Numbered from the stretch's first letter, positions 18,701-26,792 are shown. The stretch: 30,262 nucleotides of DNA from Rhodospirillales bacterium (GCA_018648445.1 JABGRG010000045.1:1-30262); one strand, 5' to 3'. A program made the numbers and translations. Notes: generated from the sequence alone by a model not told the origin.

Positions 18701-19120
18701 AGCGGGCCAATTGTCGGTTTGCTTTCGGGCCTGAATAATCTGGTGGGATTGGCCGGTGGACGTGCGGGTGACGGGTTGGCCGACCTTTCGGGCAGTTTCG
18801 CGGTTCAGCGGGGCGTTGCCCGGTCACAAGACATTCAGTTCGTATCCAACGTTGGCGAAGGCAAGGCCGAAGGGTTTGCCGATCTGGTCAAATGGCGAAC
18901 GAAACTGGGCGGCGATATCCGCCTTTCCAAAAACGTATTTTCGAAGCTGTTGAGCGGAACCACGGGGTTTGAATTGGTGGTCCCCTTCCGCATCGAGGGG
19001 AAGCTGGACGAACCCGACGTTGTTATCGATACCGGCAAACTTCCGGGCAAGGCGTTGAAAATTCCGGGGGCTCTTCTCCGAAAATCGGGCGATATTCTAA
19101 ACCGTATCCTGCCCCGGTAA
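15752..19120 (+). CDS. AsmA family protein
   Basis: 1122 residues from a GTG start with CGAGG 8 bases upstream. An N-terminal membrane anchor (about residues 3-22, LVAAIFLLVVVAVTVVVVLP) is followed by the AsmA signature DWNQYRSDIAARAESLTGRK and ALFPAPAL. The long remainder is repetitive beta-rich sequence expected in the periplasm, with a low-complexity Lys/Pro/Glu-rich linker near residues 350-385 and an AsmA_2-type C-terminal domain (about 925-1090). AsmA-like proteins resemble bridge-type lipid-transfer proteins and affect outer-membrane assembly in E. coli. The gene begins 31 bp after the FAD oxidase and may be read from the same transcript. A short tandem repeat interrupts the region at 18179-18214. 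Confidence 0.9.
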   Translation: MKKLVAAIFLLVVVAVTVVVVLPDTIDWNQYRSDIAARAESLTGRKMIIGGDIQIALFPAPALVAHDVRVANIKGAVTKDMIRLGSLEIRVVPGPLLGGTVQVETIKLIDPVIELERLADGQVNWELEPLRREADGSASVALPGVEQAVHTEEDEGTVRLDNFLIENGTIIFRDTQEGLLERLDKVHARLAVGSLSGPFDSAGKLLYRGVPLGYEVSVGRVIEGRTVPLNMILSAEKGAAKAEISGAVVDLGASPRFKGKIVVGSNGPGGLIDDMFGEGTAPAFMAEPIRAETEAVLSVEDIALSEVAVSLGRLNAAGDAKITFSRPVNIDARLAVNRIDLDALMAEPPPSKVAGEESKEQTPGATEGKTEPKPAPAKSNASSGPGDGFAIPQNLTGMFELSADAITYGGSKISDARINAELGGGAISVHQLSALMPGGSDVFANGSVTAKDGTPVFDGNLDAKVSDLRRLMSWLGADPPDVPSDRLRNAAFKGRIVADAREIRGRDLEITLDTSRITGAITLAKRKKPAFGARFKVDRLNLDAYLKSANGNKGGGNKTAKKGADPLAFLTVLNRFDANLQLEIERLTYLGVPFNAVALKGTVFGGDVEIREASVGDVAGAKGLLSGRLVGLPKIPAVKGVHFELRGVDLVRLLRQLQVDVPFASRDIGIAELTGRADGVLLRPEFDLILKTSDASADLKGRFSILPIEPLFDGEIKVRHSDFPRFLRLLGIVYRPAGRLGGFGLSAKAKGDFSKISFDAISGRIGPVPVNGSLSVDLGGKLPQLNGAMNTGRIVIEDFLPAKRSASLAPAIRPAIRPAIRKASFSGAIVPVALADKEHRWPTEKIDLSFLQAFDGEMKLVSEALVYDGVELAKSVLNATLAGGILRANSLTGELFGGRLKGIATAYSAPVPRLKGSISLANADFAKAEQTYRGASAATGKMNFRMTFDASGRSVAHLIAGLNGEGSAELMKISVAPGAEKGASGPIVGLLSGLNNLVGLAGGRAGDGLADLSGSFAVQRGVARSQDIQFVSNVGEGKAEGFADLVKWRTKLGGDIRLSKNVFSKLLSGTTGFELVVPFRIEGKLDEPDVVIDTGKLPGKALKIPGALLRKSGDILNRILPR
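18179..18214 (+). repeat. 12-bp tandem repeat, three copies, inside the AsmA gene
   Basis: CCCGCAATCCGG occurs twice in a row (18179-18202) and once with a single change (18203-18214). It is in frame and encodes a repeated PAIR tetrapeptide, so copy-number change would keep the frame. Confidence 0.9.
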
Positions 19121-19130
19121 CCGTTATTTC

Positions 19131-19349
19131 CTATTGGGAGCGGCCCATGGAACGGTATGCGTTCAGCACATGGACGCGCACGGCGCTGGAAAGATTGCCT
19201 TCGCGAGATTGGTCGATTTCCTCGATCAGCCGGTTGATCGATATCCCACGCATGTACGCAAGTTCCTTCAGTGCGTCCCAGAAGGCGGGCTCAAGGGATA
19301 TGCTGGTGGCGTGTCCGGCGATCATGATCGACCTTTTGAGAACCGTCAT
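19131..19349 (-). CDS. Ribbon-helix-helix domain protein
   Basis: 72 residues. The sequence KRSIMIAGHATSISLE, followed by FWDALKELAYMRGISINRLIEEID and NLSSAVRVHVL, fits the small RHH_4-type ribbon-helix-helix family common in alphaproteobacteria, presumed DNA-binding. The start at 19349 is chosen because its ATG overlaps the TGA of the upstream TfoX-N gene (ATGA) and GAAGG lies just before it. A 16-residue extension to 19397 is rejected. Translation is probably coupled to the TfoX-N gene. The target is unknown. Confidence 0.83.
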   Translation of the reverse strand: MTVLKRSIMIAGHATSISLEPAFWDALKELAYMRGISINRLIEEIDQSREGNLSSAVRVHVLNAYRSMGRSQ

Positions 19350-19696
19350 TTTCGCCTTCGTCCTTTTTTCGATCCCGACCGGCGGCTGGCTTCCCATGCC
19401 TTGCGGGCCCAGCCGCAGAGTTCATTCTGGTCCTCAAGCACGTCGGCGGGAACTTCCCAGTACGACATGGGATAGGGTTTGTCCTCGAAGGGAATGAACG
19501 GCCCCGTTCCGGCGGCCTCGAAATCGGGTCGATTCGTGTCATCAACCTTGAAATAAAGGACGTCGCCCGCAATAAGGCCGATGATGGTTCCGTCCAGGTA
19601 CACGCCGGCGCCGCCAAACATGGAGCGCGCCGTGACTTTTCCCAGAGGCTCGAGCATTTCAATTAGAAAATCGCGAAATTCCGTGCTGAATGCCAT
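19346..19696 (-). CDS. TfoX N-terminal domain protein
   Basis: 116 residues. MAFSTEFRDFLIEMLEPLG, then TARSMFGGAGVYLDG and a FKVDD strand and PYPMSYWEVP segment match the TfoX_N (Sxy-related) domain. The C-terminal TfoX_C domain is absent and the protein ends in a basic Arg/Lys tail. In gammaproteobacteria TfoX/Sxy controls competence with CRP; stand-alone TfoX_N proteins elsewhere have no settled role. It overlaps the ribbon-helix-helix gene by 4 bp and lies 25 bp after the LysE gene on the same strand. Confidence 0.88.
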   Translation of the reverse strand: MAFSTEFRDFLIEMLEPLGKVTARSMFGGAGVYLDGTIIGLIAGDVLYFKVDDTNRPDFEAAGTGPFIPFEDKPYPMSYWEVPADVLEDQNELCGWARKAWEASRRSGSKKGRRRK

Positions 19697-19721
19697 GGTC
19701 CGGCTCTTTCGTTGCGACTGG

Positions 19722-20357
19722 TTACAACAGGTGCTCGTATAGCATCAGCGTGGCGAAGGCCAGAAGGACAAGGCCCGTTCCGCGGTTGACCGCCAATTGT
19801 ACCGATGGCCTGCCCAGCCAGCGCCGGAAGCGCTCAGCCGCCCAAGCCAAAGGCGCCTGCCAGAAAATATTGATCACGACAAGGGTTACGGCAAGGGTAA
19901 TGAGTTGCCCGGTGGTATTGCCGCGCGACGTATCCACAAAATTTGGAAACAGCGCCAAAAACAAAACGATGACCTTCGGGTTCAGGATATTCGTCAAAAT
20001 GGCATCGCGGCAGGCCTTGGCGGAACCGACTGCCGATCCGCCGCCGTTGATACTCAACGCGCCGCCGCCGCCGCGAAAGCCCTGTAGGCCCAGCCACCCC
20101 AGATAGGCAGCACCCGCAACAGCGACAATGCGAAACAAGGTGGGAGAGGACGCGATGATCACCGAAACGCCCGCTACCGCCAGCGCCGTATGCACCAGCA
20201 GTCCCAGTTGAACGCCGAACACGGTGGCAAAGCCGACCCGCTGACCCGATGACAGCGTATAACGGATGATCAGGATCGTGTCGGGCCCGGGCGACATGAC
20301 GATGGCGCCCGACGCGATGACAAAAGCGCCGAGAACGGGGAGATCGATGGGTAACAT
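19722..20357 (-). CDS. LysE/RhtB family exporter
   Basis: 211 residues, the usual family length. Five or six membrane helices are visible, and the N-terminal SPGPDTILIIRYTLSSG motif plus ILNPKVIVLFLALFPNF are family signatures. Members export amino acids or homoserine lactone-like compounds across the inner membrane; the substrate cannot be predicted. The ATG at 20357 has GGGGAAG 5 bases upstream. The gene starts 9 bp after the hydrolase stop, so both are likely in one transcript. Confidence 0.92.
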   Translation of the reverse strand: MLPIDLPVLGAFVIASGAIVMSPGPDTILIIRYTLSSGQRVGFATVFGVQLGLLVHTALAVAGVSVIIASSPTLFRIVAVAGAAYLGWLGLQGFRGGGGALSINGGGSAVGSAKACRDAILTNILNPKVIVLFLALFPNFVDTSRGNTTGQLITLAVTLVVINIFWQAPLAWAAERFRRWLGRPSVQLAVNRGTGLVLLAFATLMLYEHLL

Positions 20358-20366
20358 GGGCTTCCC

Positions 20367-20990
20367 CTAAGACGTGCCAAGCGAAGAAACGAAGTTTACT
20401 GCAGCTTCGAGCCCTTCGCTTAGGTTCAGTCCTTCTGTGCGTCCCGACATCTTGCGCGGCTTGAAACCGTGATCGCCGTCTTCCAGCCAGTGCAGGCGGA
20501 TGGCGGTTGACATCGTGTACGTTTGCACTTCGTTTCGCGCGCCCAGGGGATCGCGGGTTCCCTGCACGAAAAGGGCGGGCGTTGTCAGGCTTTGCAGATG
20601 TTCGACGCGCCGTTTCTCCGGTTTTCCCGGCGGATGGAACGGATAGCCCAGACACAACAGCCCCCGGACACCGGCCTCATCGGCGATCATGCTGGCGATG
20701 CGTCCGCCCATGGATTTGCCGCCGATGACCAGGCGGTCCGGCCCGCCCAGAGCATCAATGGCGTTTTGCCACGTTTCCAGCAAAACGATGGGTCGGTTGG
20801 GACCGGCCTTTTTGCCGCTGATCCGCCGTTCGGCCATATAGGGAAATTCGAAGCGCGCCACGCGAAATCCCCACGCGGCCAGCCCTTCGGCAAAGAAGGC
20901 CATGAACGGCGTATCCATCGCCGCGCCTGCGCCGTGGGCAAGCACAATGGTCGTTGGCGCGTCTTCGGGTCCGTCGAAAAGAAAGTCCAA
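20367..20990 (-). CDS. Alpha/beta hydrolase of the KANL3/Tex30-like family
   Basis: 207 residues. The start is taken as the TTG at 20990, because GGAGGG lies just upstream, homologous proteins begin just before the DGPEDAP sequence, and no ATG or GTG is available there. The hydrolase pattern is complete: HGAGA oxyanion loop, nucleophile Ser93 in GGKSMGGR, Asp147 in GTRDPLG and His174 in DGDHGFKP. Proteins of this type have no established substrate. The gene begins 22 bp after the stop of the C_GCAxxG_C_C gene. Reading the frame further upstream only gives sequence that overlaps that gene. Confidence 0.88.
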   Translation of the reverse strand: MDFLFDGPEDAPTTIVLAHGAGAAMDTPFMAFFAEGLAAWGFRVARFEFPYMAERRISGKKAGPNRPIVLLETWQNAIDALGGPDRLVIGGKSMGGRIASMIADEAGVRGLLCLGYPFHPPGKPEKRRVEHLQSLTTPALFVQGTRDPLGARNEVQTYTMSTAIRLHWLEDGDHGFKPRKMSGRTEGLNLSEGLEAAVNFVSSLGTS

Positions 20991-20994
20991 GACG

Positions 20995-21000
20995 CCCTCC
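20995..21000 (-). promoter_or_regulatory. Shine-Dalgarno site deciding the hydrolase TTG start
   Basis: GGAGGG on the minus strand lies 4 bases before the TTG at 20990. It is a near-perfect ribosome site with no other start codon at suitable distance. Confidence 0.7.
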
Positions 21001-21012
21001 GGTTTTATCCGT

Positions 21013-21453
21013 TCAAACCATATCGTCGAGGATTTCGGCGGCGGTGCGGACGAAATCGGGGCACAGGGTCCGGGTGATTTTCTTTTCGTCGTTAAGCTTT
21101 TTGCCTTCCTCGGTGGACAGGTCGATGCCGACCAGGGACTTGCATTCCATGGTGCCGTGGCGGGCTTCAAATTTGGTCCTGAATTCGCCAGCCATCTCGT
21201 AGGCCTTGGCCTTGGCTTTTTTCTCGTCGGGTTCGTCCTTCGAAACCTTGAGCCCCAAAATCATGAGCGCGCCCGTCACCGCGCCGCAGGTCAGGCCAAA
21301 GCGGCCGATTCCGCCGCCGAAGCCGCGCGCTACGTCCATGGCCATGGGTTTTTCCATGCCGACATCTTCACCAAAAGCGACCGCGACCGCCTGCGAGCAA
21401 TTGCAGTTTTCGGGGCCGAAAATTTCTATCGCAGTTTCAATCCGTTCAGACAC
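21013..21453 (-). CDS. C_GCAxxG_C_C family redox protein
   Basis: 146 residues from a GTG start with AAGGGGA upstream. Conserved cysteines are at 17 and 19 (NCNCSQAV), 56 (LTCGAVTGALM), 104 (ECKSLVG) and 131 (LCPDFV), with the glycine-rich FGGGIGRFG before the third. This is the pattern of the C_GCAxxG_C_C family, thought to be redox-active or metal-binding but not characterised here. It lies 16 bp after the fumarase gene and may share its transcript. Confidence 0.88.
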   Translation of the reverse strand: MSERIETAIEIFGPENCNCSQAVAVAFGEDVGMEKPMAMDVARGFGGGIGRFGLTCGAVTGALMILGLKVSKDEPDEKKAKAKAYEMAGEFRTKFEARHGTMECKSLVGIDLSTEEGKKLNDEKKITRTLCPDFVRTAAEILDDMV

Positions 21454-21469
21454 GTTCCATCCCCTTTTT

Positions 21470-23095
21470 TTATGATTTTGGGTTGATCAGTTCGGCGAAA
21501 AAGTCGTTGCCCTTGTCATCCACGGTCATTGCCGCCGGGAAGTTTTCCACCTCGATGCGCCAGATGGCTTCCATCCCCAGTTCGGGATACTCGATGCATT
21601 CGACCTTTAGGATGCAATCGTGGGCCAGCCTTGCCGCCGGGCCGCCGATGGACGCCAGATAGAATCCGCCGTGTTTGTTGCAGGCGTCCGTCACCTGTTG
21701 CGAACGGTTGCCCTTGGCGACCATAACCATGCTGCTGCCGGCGGCCTGGAACTGGTCAACGTAACTATCCATGCGTCCCGCCGTGGTCGGTCCGAACGAA
21801 CCCGACGCATACCCGTCCGGCGTCTTGGCGGGGCCTGCGTAATAGACCGGATGGTCCTTGAAATACTGCGGCAGGCCGTCACCGGCATCGAGGCGTTCCT
21901 TCAGCTTGGCGTGGGCGCTATCGCGCGCCACGATCATGGGGCCGCTCAACGAAAGGATGGTCGCAACGGGGACGGCCGAGAGGTCCGCGCGGATCGCTTC
22001 CATGGGCTGGTTCAGATCGATGGCGACGATGTCCTTGGCCGCCGCGTCCGCCTGAATTTCCGGCAGGTACTTGGCCGGATCGGTTTCGAGTGCTTCCAGG
22101 AACACGCCATCCGCCGTGATCTTGCCCAAAATCTGCCGATCGGCGGAACACGAGACACCGATGCTGACCGGGCACGACGCGCCGTGCCGGGGCAGGCGGA
22201 TCACCCGCACATCGTGGCAGAAATACTTGCCCCCGAACTGCGCGCCGATGCCCATGTCCTGGGTCAGTTTCAAAATGGCGTCTTCGGTCTCGGTGTCGCG
22301 CAACGCGGTTCCAAATTTGCCGCCTTCGGTGGGCAATTCGTCCAGATACTTCGCGCTGGCCAGCTTCAGGGTTTTGAGGTTCAACTCGGCCGACGTTCCG
22401 CCGATGACCACGGCCAGATGGTAGGGCGGGCATGCCGCCGTTCCCAGCGTGCGGATCTTGGCGTCCATGAACTTCATCAGGCTTTCGGGATTGAGCAGCG
22501 CCTTGGTTTCCTGAAACAGGAAGGTCTTGTTGGCCGATCCGCCGCCCTTGGCCATGAACAGAAATTTATACTCGCCGCCTTCGGTCGCGTGAATGTCGAT
22601 CTGGGCCGGAAGATTGTTACCGGTATTGACCTCTTCATACATATCAAGCGGCGACACCTGGCTGTAGCGCAGGTTGTCGGCCATAAAGGTGTTGAGGATA
22701 CCTTCAGCCAACGCGGCCTCGTCGCCGCCGCCGGTCCACACGTTGGCGCCCTTCTTGCCCATGACGATGGTGGTTCCCGTATCCTGACACATGGGCAGCA
22801 CGCCGCCCGCCGAAATGTTGGCGTTCTTAATAAATTCCAGGGCCACGAACTTGTCGTTTTCGCTGGCCTCGTCGTCATCCAGGATTTTGCGCAACTGGGC
22901 CATGTGGCCCGGACGAAGCAAATGCTGGGTGTCGTGCAGCGCCGTTTGCGCCAAAAGCGTCAGAGCCGCCGGATCAACCTGAAGAACGGTCTGACCCGCG
23001 AATTCGGTGGTGCTGACGTAGTCGGTCGTCAATAAACGATAGGGCGTGGTGTCCTTACCCATGGGAAACATTACATGGTGAACGTAGTCACTCAT
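21470..23095 (-). CDS. Class I fumarate hydratase
   Basis: 541 residues, the normal length of FumA/FumB-type iron-sulfur fumarases. Cys103 (MCQDTG), Cys222 (AACPPY) and Cys316 (SCSADR) correspond to the three [4Fe-4S] ligands of the E. coli enzyme (105, 224, 318). The C-terminal domain carries [11 protein letters not shown] and [12 protein letters not shown]. It interconverts fumarate and L-malate in the TCA cycle; the cluster makes it oxygen-sensitive. AAGGAG lies 7 bases before the ATG. sspB lies 53 bp upstream on the same strand. Confidence 0.96.
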   Translation of the reverse strand: MSDYVHHVMFPMGKDTTPYRLLTTDYVSTTEFAGQTVLQVDPAALTLLAQTALHDTQHLLRPGHMAQLRKILDDDEASENDKFVALEFIKNANISAGGVLPMCQDTGTTIVMGKKGANVWTGGGDEAALAEGILNTFMADNLRYSQVSPLDMYEEVNTGNNLPAQIDIHATEGGEYKFLFMAKGGGSANKTFLFQETKALLNPESLMKFMDAKIRTLGTAACPPYHLAVVIGGTSAELNLKTLKLASAKYLDELPTEGGKFGTALRDTETEDAILKLTQDMGIGAQFGGKYFCHDVRVIRLPRHGASCPVSIGVSCSADRQILGKITADGVFLEALETDPAKYLPEIQADAAAKDIVAIDLNQPMEAIRADLSAVPVATILSLSGPMIVARDSAHAKLKERLDAGDGLPQYFKDHPVYYAGPAKTPDGYASGSFGPTTAGRMDSYVDQFQAAGSSMVMVAKGNRSQQVTDACNKHGGFYLASIGGPAARLAHDCILKVECIEYPELGMEAIWRIEVENFPAAMTVDDKGNDFFAELINPKS

Positions 23096-23148
23096 AATTC
23101 ACTCCTTGACATTCCCTGGGATCACTCCCGGATTTTTGCGGATTTCCG

Positions 23149-23694
23149 TTATTTCTTGCGAAAGGCGTCGAGGGCGATGATTTCGCCCTTTTTCTTTTTG
23201 CGTTTCCGGGTCTTGGGTGCGGCTTCGGCCTCGGGGTCGTCGTCGGATTTGACCTCGGCCTCGACGGTAACCTCGATCGATGCCGTCTGTTCATCAGCCA
23301 CGTCGGACACATCATTGCCGTTCGACCCAACAGCGTCCTCGGCGTCCTTGAGTTGCAGCCCGAAATTGACCGACGGGTCGGAAAACGCGGTGATCGATTC
23401 CAATGGGATGATAAGGCGGGTGTCGCGGCCCTGAAATTTAAGGGTCACCCCGAAACCTTCCGAATCCACCACCAGGTCCGAATACTGATGCTGAATGACG
23501 ATGGTCATCTCGTCCGGATACTGGGCTTTCAGGCGGGATGGAATTTCAACGCCCGGCGCTCCGGTGCGGAACGTAATATAAAAATGGTGATCGCCGGGAA
23601 GTCCCTCGAGCGCGGCATGGGAAAGCGCCTGAACCACAACGTTCAACAGAGCCTCGGAAATCCACCGGTCATAAGGAAGAGAATGTGAAATCAT
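23149..23694 (-). CDS. sspB: ClpXP adaptor SspB, alphaproteobacterial type
   Basis: 181 residues. PYDRWISEALLNVVVQALS, LPGDHHFYITFRTGAPGVEIP, YPDEMTIVIQHQYSDLVV and DPSVNFGLQL match the SspB fold. A long acidic and Ala-rich linker leads to a basic stretch and the C-terminal GEIIALDAFRKK, the tail that docks on ClpX in this family. SspB binds ssrA-tagged proteins and delivers them to ClpXP. The start is the ATG at 23694; a TTG at 23715 adds seven residues without family similarity. The tmRNA gene that encodes the ssrA tag ends about 70 bp upstream on the same strand. Confidence 0.94.
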   Translation of the reverse strand: MISHSLPYDRWISEALLNVVVQALSHAALEGLPGDHHFYITFRTGAPGVEIPSRLKAQYPDEMTIVIQHQYSDLVVDSEGFGVTLKFQGRDTRLIIPLESITAFSDPSVNFGLQLKDAEDAVGSNGNDVSDVADEQTASIEVTVEAEVKSDDDPEAEAAPKTRKRKKKKGEIIALDAFRKK

Positions 23695-23763
23695 AAATTC
23701 TTGGCCCACAATCAATTTCGGCGCCAGCCTCGATTCCCGGCTAAGGGATCGCGGCGGATAAAG

Positions 23764-24045
23764 TGGGGGGCTTCTGTTGCCAGGTGCCCCCCGAACCCCG
23801 TAACCGACTAAGCGGCTACAGCAAACGCCTCGTTATCATTGGCATTTGTAAAAATGGCCCGATAACGGCGGTACCATGCCGAGCGAAAACAATACCTTTA
23901 CCACGCACGTCGATCCTGGTTCGCCCCCATTGGTCCAAGCCGGCAGCCGCTGCCCGCGAGGGGTTTGGTGGAGGCGCCGGGTACTGCCCCCGGGTCCGCA
24001 ACGCTTATTCCGTAAAGCGTTTATCGCCATAGTCGGTTGCCCGAC
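23764..24045 (-). ncRNA. ssrA: Transfer-messenger RNA, circularly permuted two-piece form
   Basis: Read on the minus strand. The acceptor piece comes first: a T-arm with stem CCGGG/CCCGG around loop GGCAGTA, then CGCCTCC-A-CCA, with the CCA at 23968-23966. After a 37-base intervening segment the coding piece starts GGGGGCG (23928-23922), which pairs 7 bp with CGCCTCC to form the acceptor stem and is followed by AACCAGGATCGACG, the tmRNA 5' tRNA-like sequence. The tag frame at 23843-23811 encodes ANDNEAFAVAA and ends in TAG (23810-23808). AACCGACTA (24038-24030) is exactly complementary to TAGTCGGTT (23810-23802), joining the two pieces. A G-rich/C-rich stem (23792-23786 with 23771-23765) closes the 3' part. 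It rescues stalled ribosomes and tags the product for proteolysis. The outer ends are approximate. Confidence 0.94.
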
Positions 24046-24051
24046 CCGTTA

Positions 24052-24057
24052 AATATA
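24052..24057 (-). promoter_or_regulatory. Putative -10 element of ssrA
   Basis: TATATT on the minus strand lies 7 bases before the estimated start of the tmRNA precursor. No convincing -35 hexamer is present at 16-18 bp spacing, so the call is moderate. Confidence 0.5.
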
Positions 24058-24178
24058 ATGGGTTCGGCAATCAGAAGAAAGAGGAACTGCCGTTCATTCT
24101 CCATTTCCGGGCCTTTTCGCGGACGGTGCAACGGGTGTAAGTTGACCGAAGTTACGGGGACAAACAGGGATTGCCGAA

Positions 24179-25117
24179 ATGAAGTTGACGCCGGAACAAA
24201 AGGCCGAAATTGCCGAAGCGCGCGCCCAGCGCTTTGAAACGCGGCGCGTGAACGCGCCCGCACTGGAAGAAATCCTGTATGAACCGTTGCCGGTTCTCGA
24301 TCACGGCTTCGTCCGGGTCATCGATTATATGGGCGACGACGCAGCCATCGTTCAGGCGGCGCGGGTTTCCTACGGCAAGGGAACAAAGAAAACCCAATCG
24401 GATGCGGGGCTTATCAAATATCTGTTGCGCCACCGGCACACCACGCCGTTTGAGATGTGCGAGATAAAATACCACGTCAAATTACCCATCTTCGTCGCCC
24501 GTCAGTGGATCCGGCACCGCACGGCCAACGTCAACGAAGTTTCGGCCCGCTATTCGATCCTCGATCGCGAGTACTACATTCCGGCGCCCGACCAGTTGGG
24601 AACCCAGTCGCGGTCCAACCGGCAGGGACGCGGCAAGGTGCTGGAAGGCGAGGAAGCCGCCGACGTTCTGGATATTCTCAAGGCCGATTCGGAAGGCTGC
24701 TTCGCCAATTACGAACGCATGCTCAACGAAGACGAAAACGGAGCGGTGATTGATGCGGACCGCGTTGGGCTGGCCCGCGAACTGGCGCGCATGAACCTGA
24801 CGCTGAACACCTATACCCAATGGTATTGGAAGATCGACCTGCACAATTTGCTTCATTTTCTGAGCCTGCGCGCCGACCCGCACGCCCAGTACGAAATCAG
24901 GGTTTATGCCGACGTCATGCTGGAAACCCTCAAACGGTGGGTTCCCTTCACCTATGACGCGTTCGCTGAATACCGCATGGGTGGGGCGATGATTTCGGCC
25001 AAGGGACTCGACGTCGTCAAACGCATGATCGGCGGTGAGACCGTCTCGCAGGAAGACAGCGGCATGAGCGCGCGTGAATGGCGCGAGCTTATGGAAACTC
25101 TTTGTCACGAGGAATAA
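24179..25117 (+). CDS. thyX: Flavin-dependent thymidylate synthase ThyX
   Basis: 312 residues. The ThyX signature RHR-x7-S is present as Arg112-His-Arg114 to Ser122 ([15 protein letters not shown]). [21 protein letters not shown], the [15 protein letters not shown] flavin/dUMP region and the C-terminal helical region also fit. The enzyme makes dTMP from dUMP with FAD, NADPH and methylene-tetrahydrofolate; ThyA, if absent, would be replaced by it. AGGGA lies 8 bases before the ATG. It is divergent from ssrA across about 130 bp. Confidence 0.96.
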   Translation: MKLTPEQKAEIAEARAQRFETRRVNAPALEEILYEPLPVLDHGFVRVIDYMGDDAAIVQAARVSYGKGTKKTQSDAGLIKYLLRHRHTTPFEMCEIKYHVKLPIFVARQWIRHRTANVNEVSARYSILDREYYIPAPDQLGTQSRSNRQGRGKVLEGEEAADVLDILKADSEGCFANYERMLNEDENGAVIDADRVGLARELARMNLTLNTYTQWYWKIDLHNLLHFLSLRADPHAQYEIRVYADVMLETLKRWVPFTYDAFAEYRMGGAMISAKGLDVVKRMIGGETVSQEDSGMSAREWRELMETLCHEE

Positions 25118-25144
25118 TAATTTAACCAAGGGGGGAACTTGAAG

Positions 25145-26782
25145 ATGCGTGGCGTTGATGTGATTGCGAGGATTCTGAAGGCCGAAGGCGTCGAATTTGT
25201 AACGTGCTTTCCCATGAACCCCATTCTGGACGCCGTGGCGGCGGTCGGGATCAGGCCTATCGTGGTTCGCAACGAACGGGTGGCGTTGAACATCGCCGAC
25301 GCCGTGTCGCGAATGACCAGCGGGCGGCGAATCGGTGTTTCCGTGACGCAATACGGGCCGGGATCGGAAAATTCGTTTCCCGGCGTCGCCGAAGCCTACA
25401 GCGACTCCAGCCCGATACTGGTGCTGGCCGGCGCCAATGAGCGCAGCACACTCAGCGTATCTCCCAATTTCAACTCGGGACGAACTTTCAAAACGGTGTC
25501 CAAGTGGTCCGAAAGTGTGCTGGAGACCGCGCAAATTCCCCTCATGATGGGACGCGCTTTTTCGCTTCTACGGTCGGGCAAGGGCGGACCGGTGGTTCTG
25601 GAGTTCCCCAAGGACGTCATGCTCGCCGACTTCGAGGAAAGCGAGTTCGCGTATGTGCCGACGCGGCGTTCAAGCCCGGCCCCGGAGCGCACCGCCGTAC
25701 GCGATCTGCTGGACCTGCTGCTGGCCGCCAAAAAGCCGATACTCTACGCAGGCCAGGGCGTCATTTACGCGGAAGCGTGGGACGAATTGAAGGCCTTCGC
25801 CGAATTCCTGCAAATCCCGGTCATGACGTCTCTCAACGGCAAAGGGGCGTTCCCGGAAAACCACCCGCTGTCCATCGGTGCTGCCAACGGTTTGTCACGC
25901 GCCGATCAGGTCAACTATTTCCTTGGTGCGGGCGATCTTTTCTTCGGCATCGGCACCAGTTTCACCCGGTCCATCTTCATCGCACCCTTCCCCAAGGGTA
26001 AGACCTTTACCCAAATTTGCATGGACGAGGGCGACTTCAATAAGGACTATGCGACCACGCTGGGCGTTTTGGGCGACGCCAAGGCTGCCCTCGCCATGCT
26101 GCTGGAAGAGGCCAGGGAACGGCTAGGCAAAGCTGTTGATCCGGGCGACGGCGGGGCGCAGGAGGTGCAGGCGCAAAAGGGCGCTTTCTTCGAAGCGTGG
26201 AACGCCAAGCTGACATCCGGTGAGAAGCCGATCAGTCCTTACCGCGTTATTTCGGAGCTTAAGCAACTGCTCGACCCCGAGCGTAGCGTGGTCACCCACG
26301 ATGCGGGCTCGCCGCGTGATCAGTTGGTCCCCCTTTATGAGGCGCAAGCGCCGTACAGCTATCTGAGCTGGGGTAAGTCGACGCCGTTGGGTTCGGGATT
26401 GGGCCTCATTATGGGGGCCAAGCTGGCCCATCCCGACTGGGACGCTGTGAACGTCATGGGCGAGGCGGCCTTCGGCATGGTCGGCATGGATTTTGAGACG
26501 GCTGTGCGCGAGAACATCCCCATCATGACGGTCGTTTTCAACAACGGCGTGATGGGCGGGTACACCAAAAAGCAACCCATCGCTGTCGAAAAATACCAGG
26601 TCAACGAATTGACGGGGAACTATTCAGCCGTGGCGGAGGCCCTGGGCGGCTATGCCGAACGGGTCCATGAGGTCGAAGAACTCCGCCCCGCCCTGGAACG
26701 TGGCCTTGAAAGCACACGCCAGGGAAGGGCGGCATTGATCGAGGTCATGGTGGTCGAGGATTTCAAGTACCCCGGCACCTGA
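25145..26782 (+). CDS. Atypical thiamine-diphosphate-dependent enzyme, acetolactate synthase superfamily
   Basis: 545 residues from ATG 25145, chosen over a TTG at 25139 because the run of G residues at 25131-25135 would be too close to it. Three superfamily domains are visible, with catalytic-type Glu44 (VRNERVALN), QYGPGSEN, and a central domain containing ILYAGQGV. In the C-terminal cofactor domain the usual GDG is changed to GEA (439-441), followed after 24 residues by NN, so the spacing is kept but the metal-binding Asp is Glu. It is therefore related to, but not a typical, acetolactate synthase. It lies 27 bp after thyX on the same strand. The substrate is unknown. It converges with mrp, leaving only 10 bp between the stops. 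Confidence 0.88.
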   Translation: MRGVDVIARILKAEGVEFVTCFPMNPILDAVAAVGIRPIVVRNERVALNIADAVSRMTSGRRIGVSVTQYGPGSENSFPGVAEAYSDSSPILVLAGANERSTLSVSPNFNSGRTFKTVSKWSESVLETAQIPLMMGRAFSLLRSGKGGPVVLEFPKDVMLADFEESEFAYVPTRRSSPAPERTAVRDLLDLLLAAKKPILYAGQGVIYAEAWDELKAFAEFLQIPVMTSLNGKGAFPENHPLSIGAANGLSRADQVNYFLGAGDLFFGIGTSFTRSIFIAPFPKGKTFTQICMDEGDFNKDYATTLGVLGDAKAALAMLLEEARERLGKAVDPGDGGAQEVQAQKGAFFEAWNAKLTSGEKPISPYRVISELKQLLDPERSVVTHDAGSPRDQLVPLYEAQAPYSYLSWGKSTPLGSGLGLIMGAKLAHPDWDAVNVMGEAAFGMVGMDFETAVRENIPIMTVVFNNGVMGGYTKKQPIAVEKYQVNELTGNYSAVAEALGGYAERVHEVEELRPALERGLESTRQGRAALIEVMVVEDFKYPGT

Positions 26783-26792
26783 CCAAATAACG

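Noticed and set aside
20991..21170. Longer N-terminus for the alpha/beta hydrolase
   Set aside because: It would overlap the C_GCAxxG_C_C gene, is Pro/Ser/Lys-rich without family similarity, and the TTG with GGAGGG explains the start.
21620..23035. A 471-codon plus-strand open frame across the fumarase gene
   Set aside because: It is antisense to a complete class I fumarase with all cluster cysteines; the translation shows no family pattern.
23816..24030. Minus-strand short open frames in the ssrA region
   Set aside because: They lie within the tmRNA and are explained by its tRNA-like and tag sequences; only the tag frame is biologically meaningful.
24142..24170. TTGACC as the -35 of a thyX promoter
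   Set aside because: No acceptable -10 lies 16-18 bp downstream, and the expected position overlaps the thyX ribosome site.
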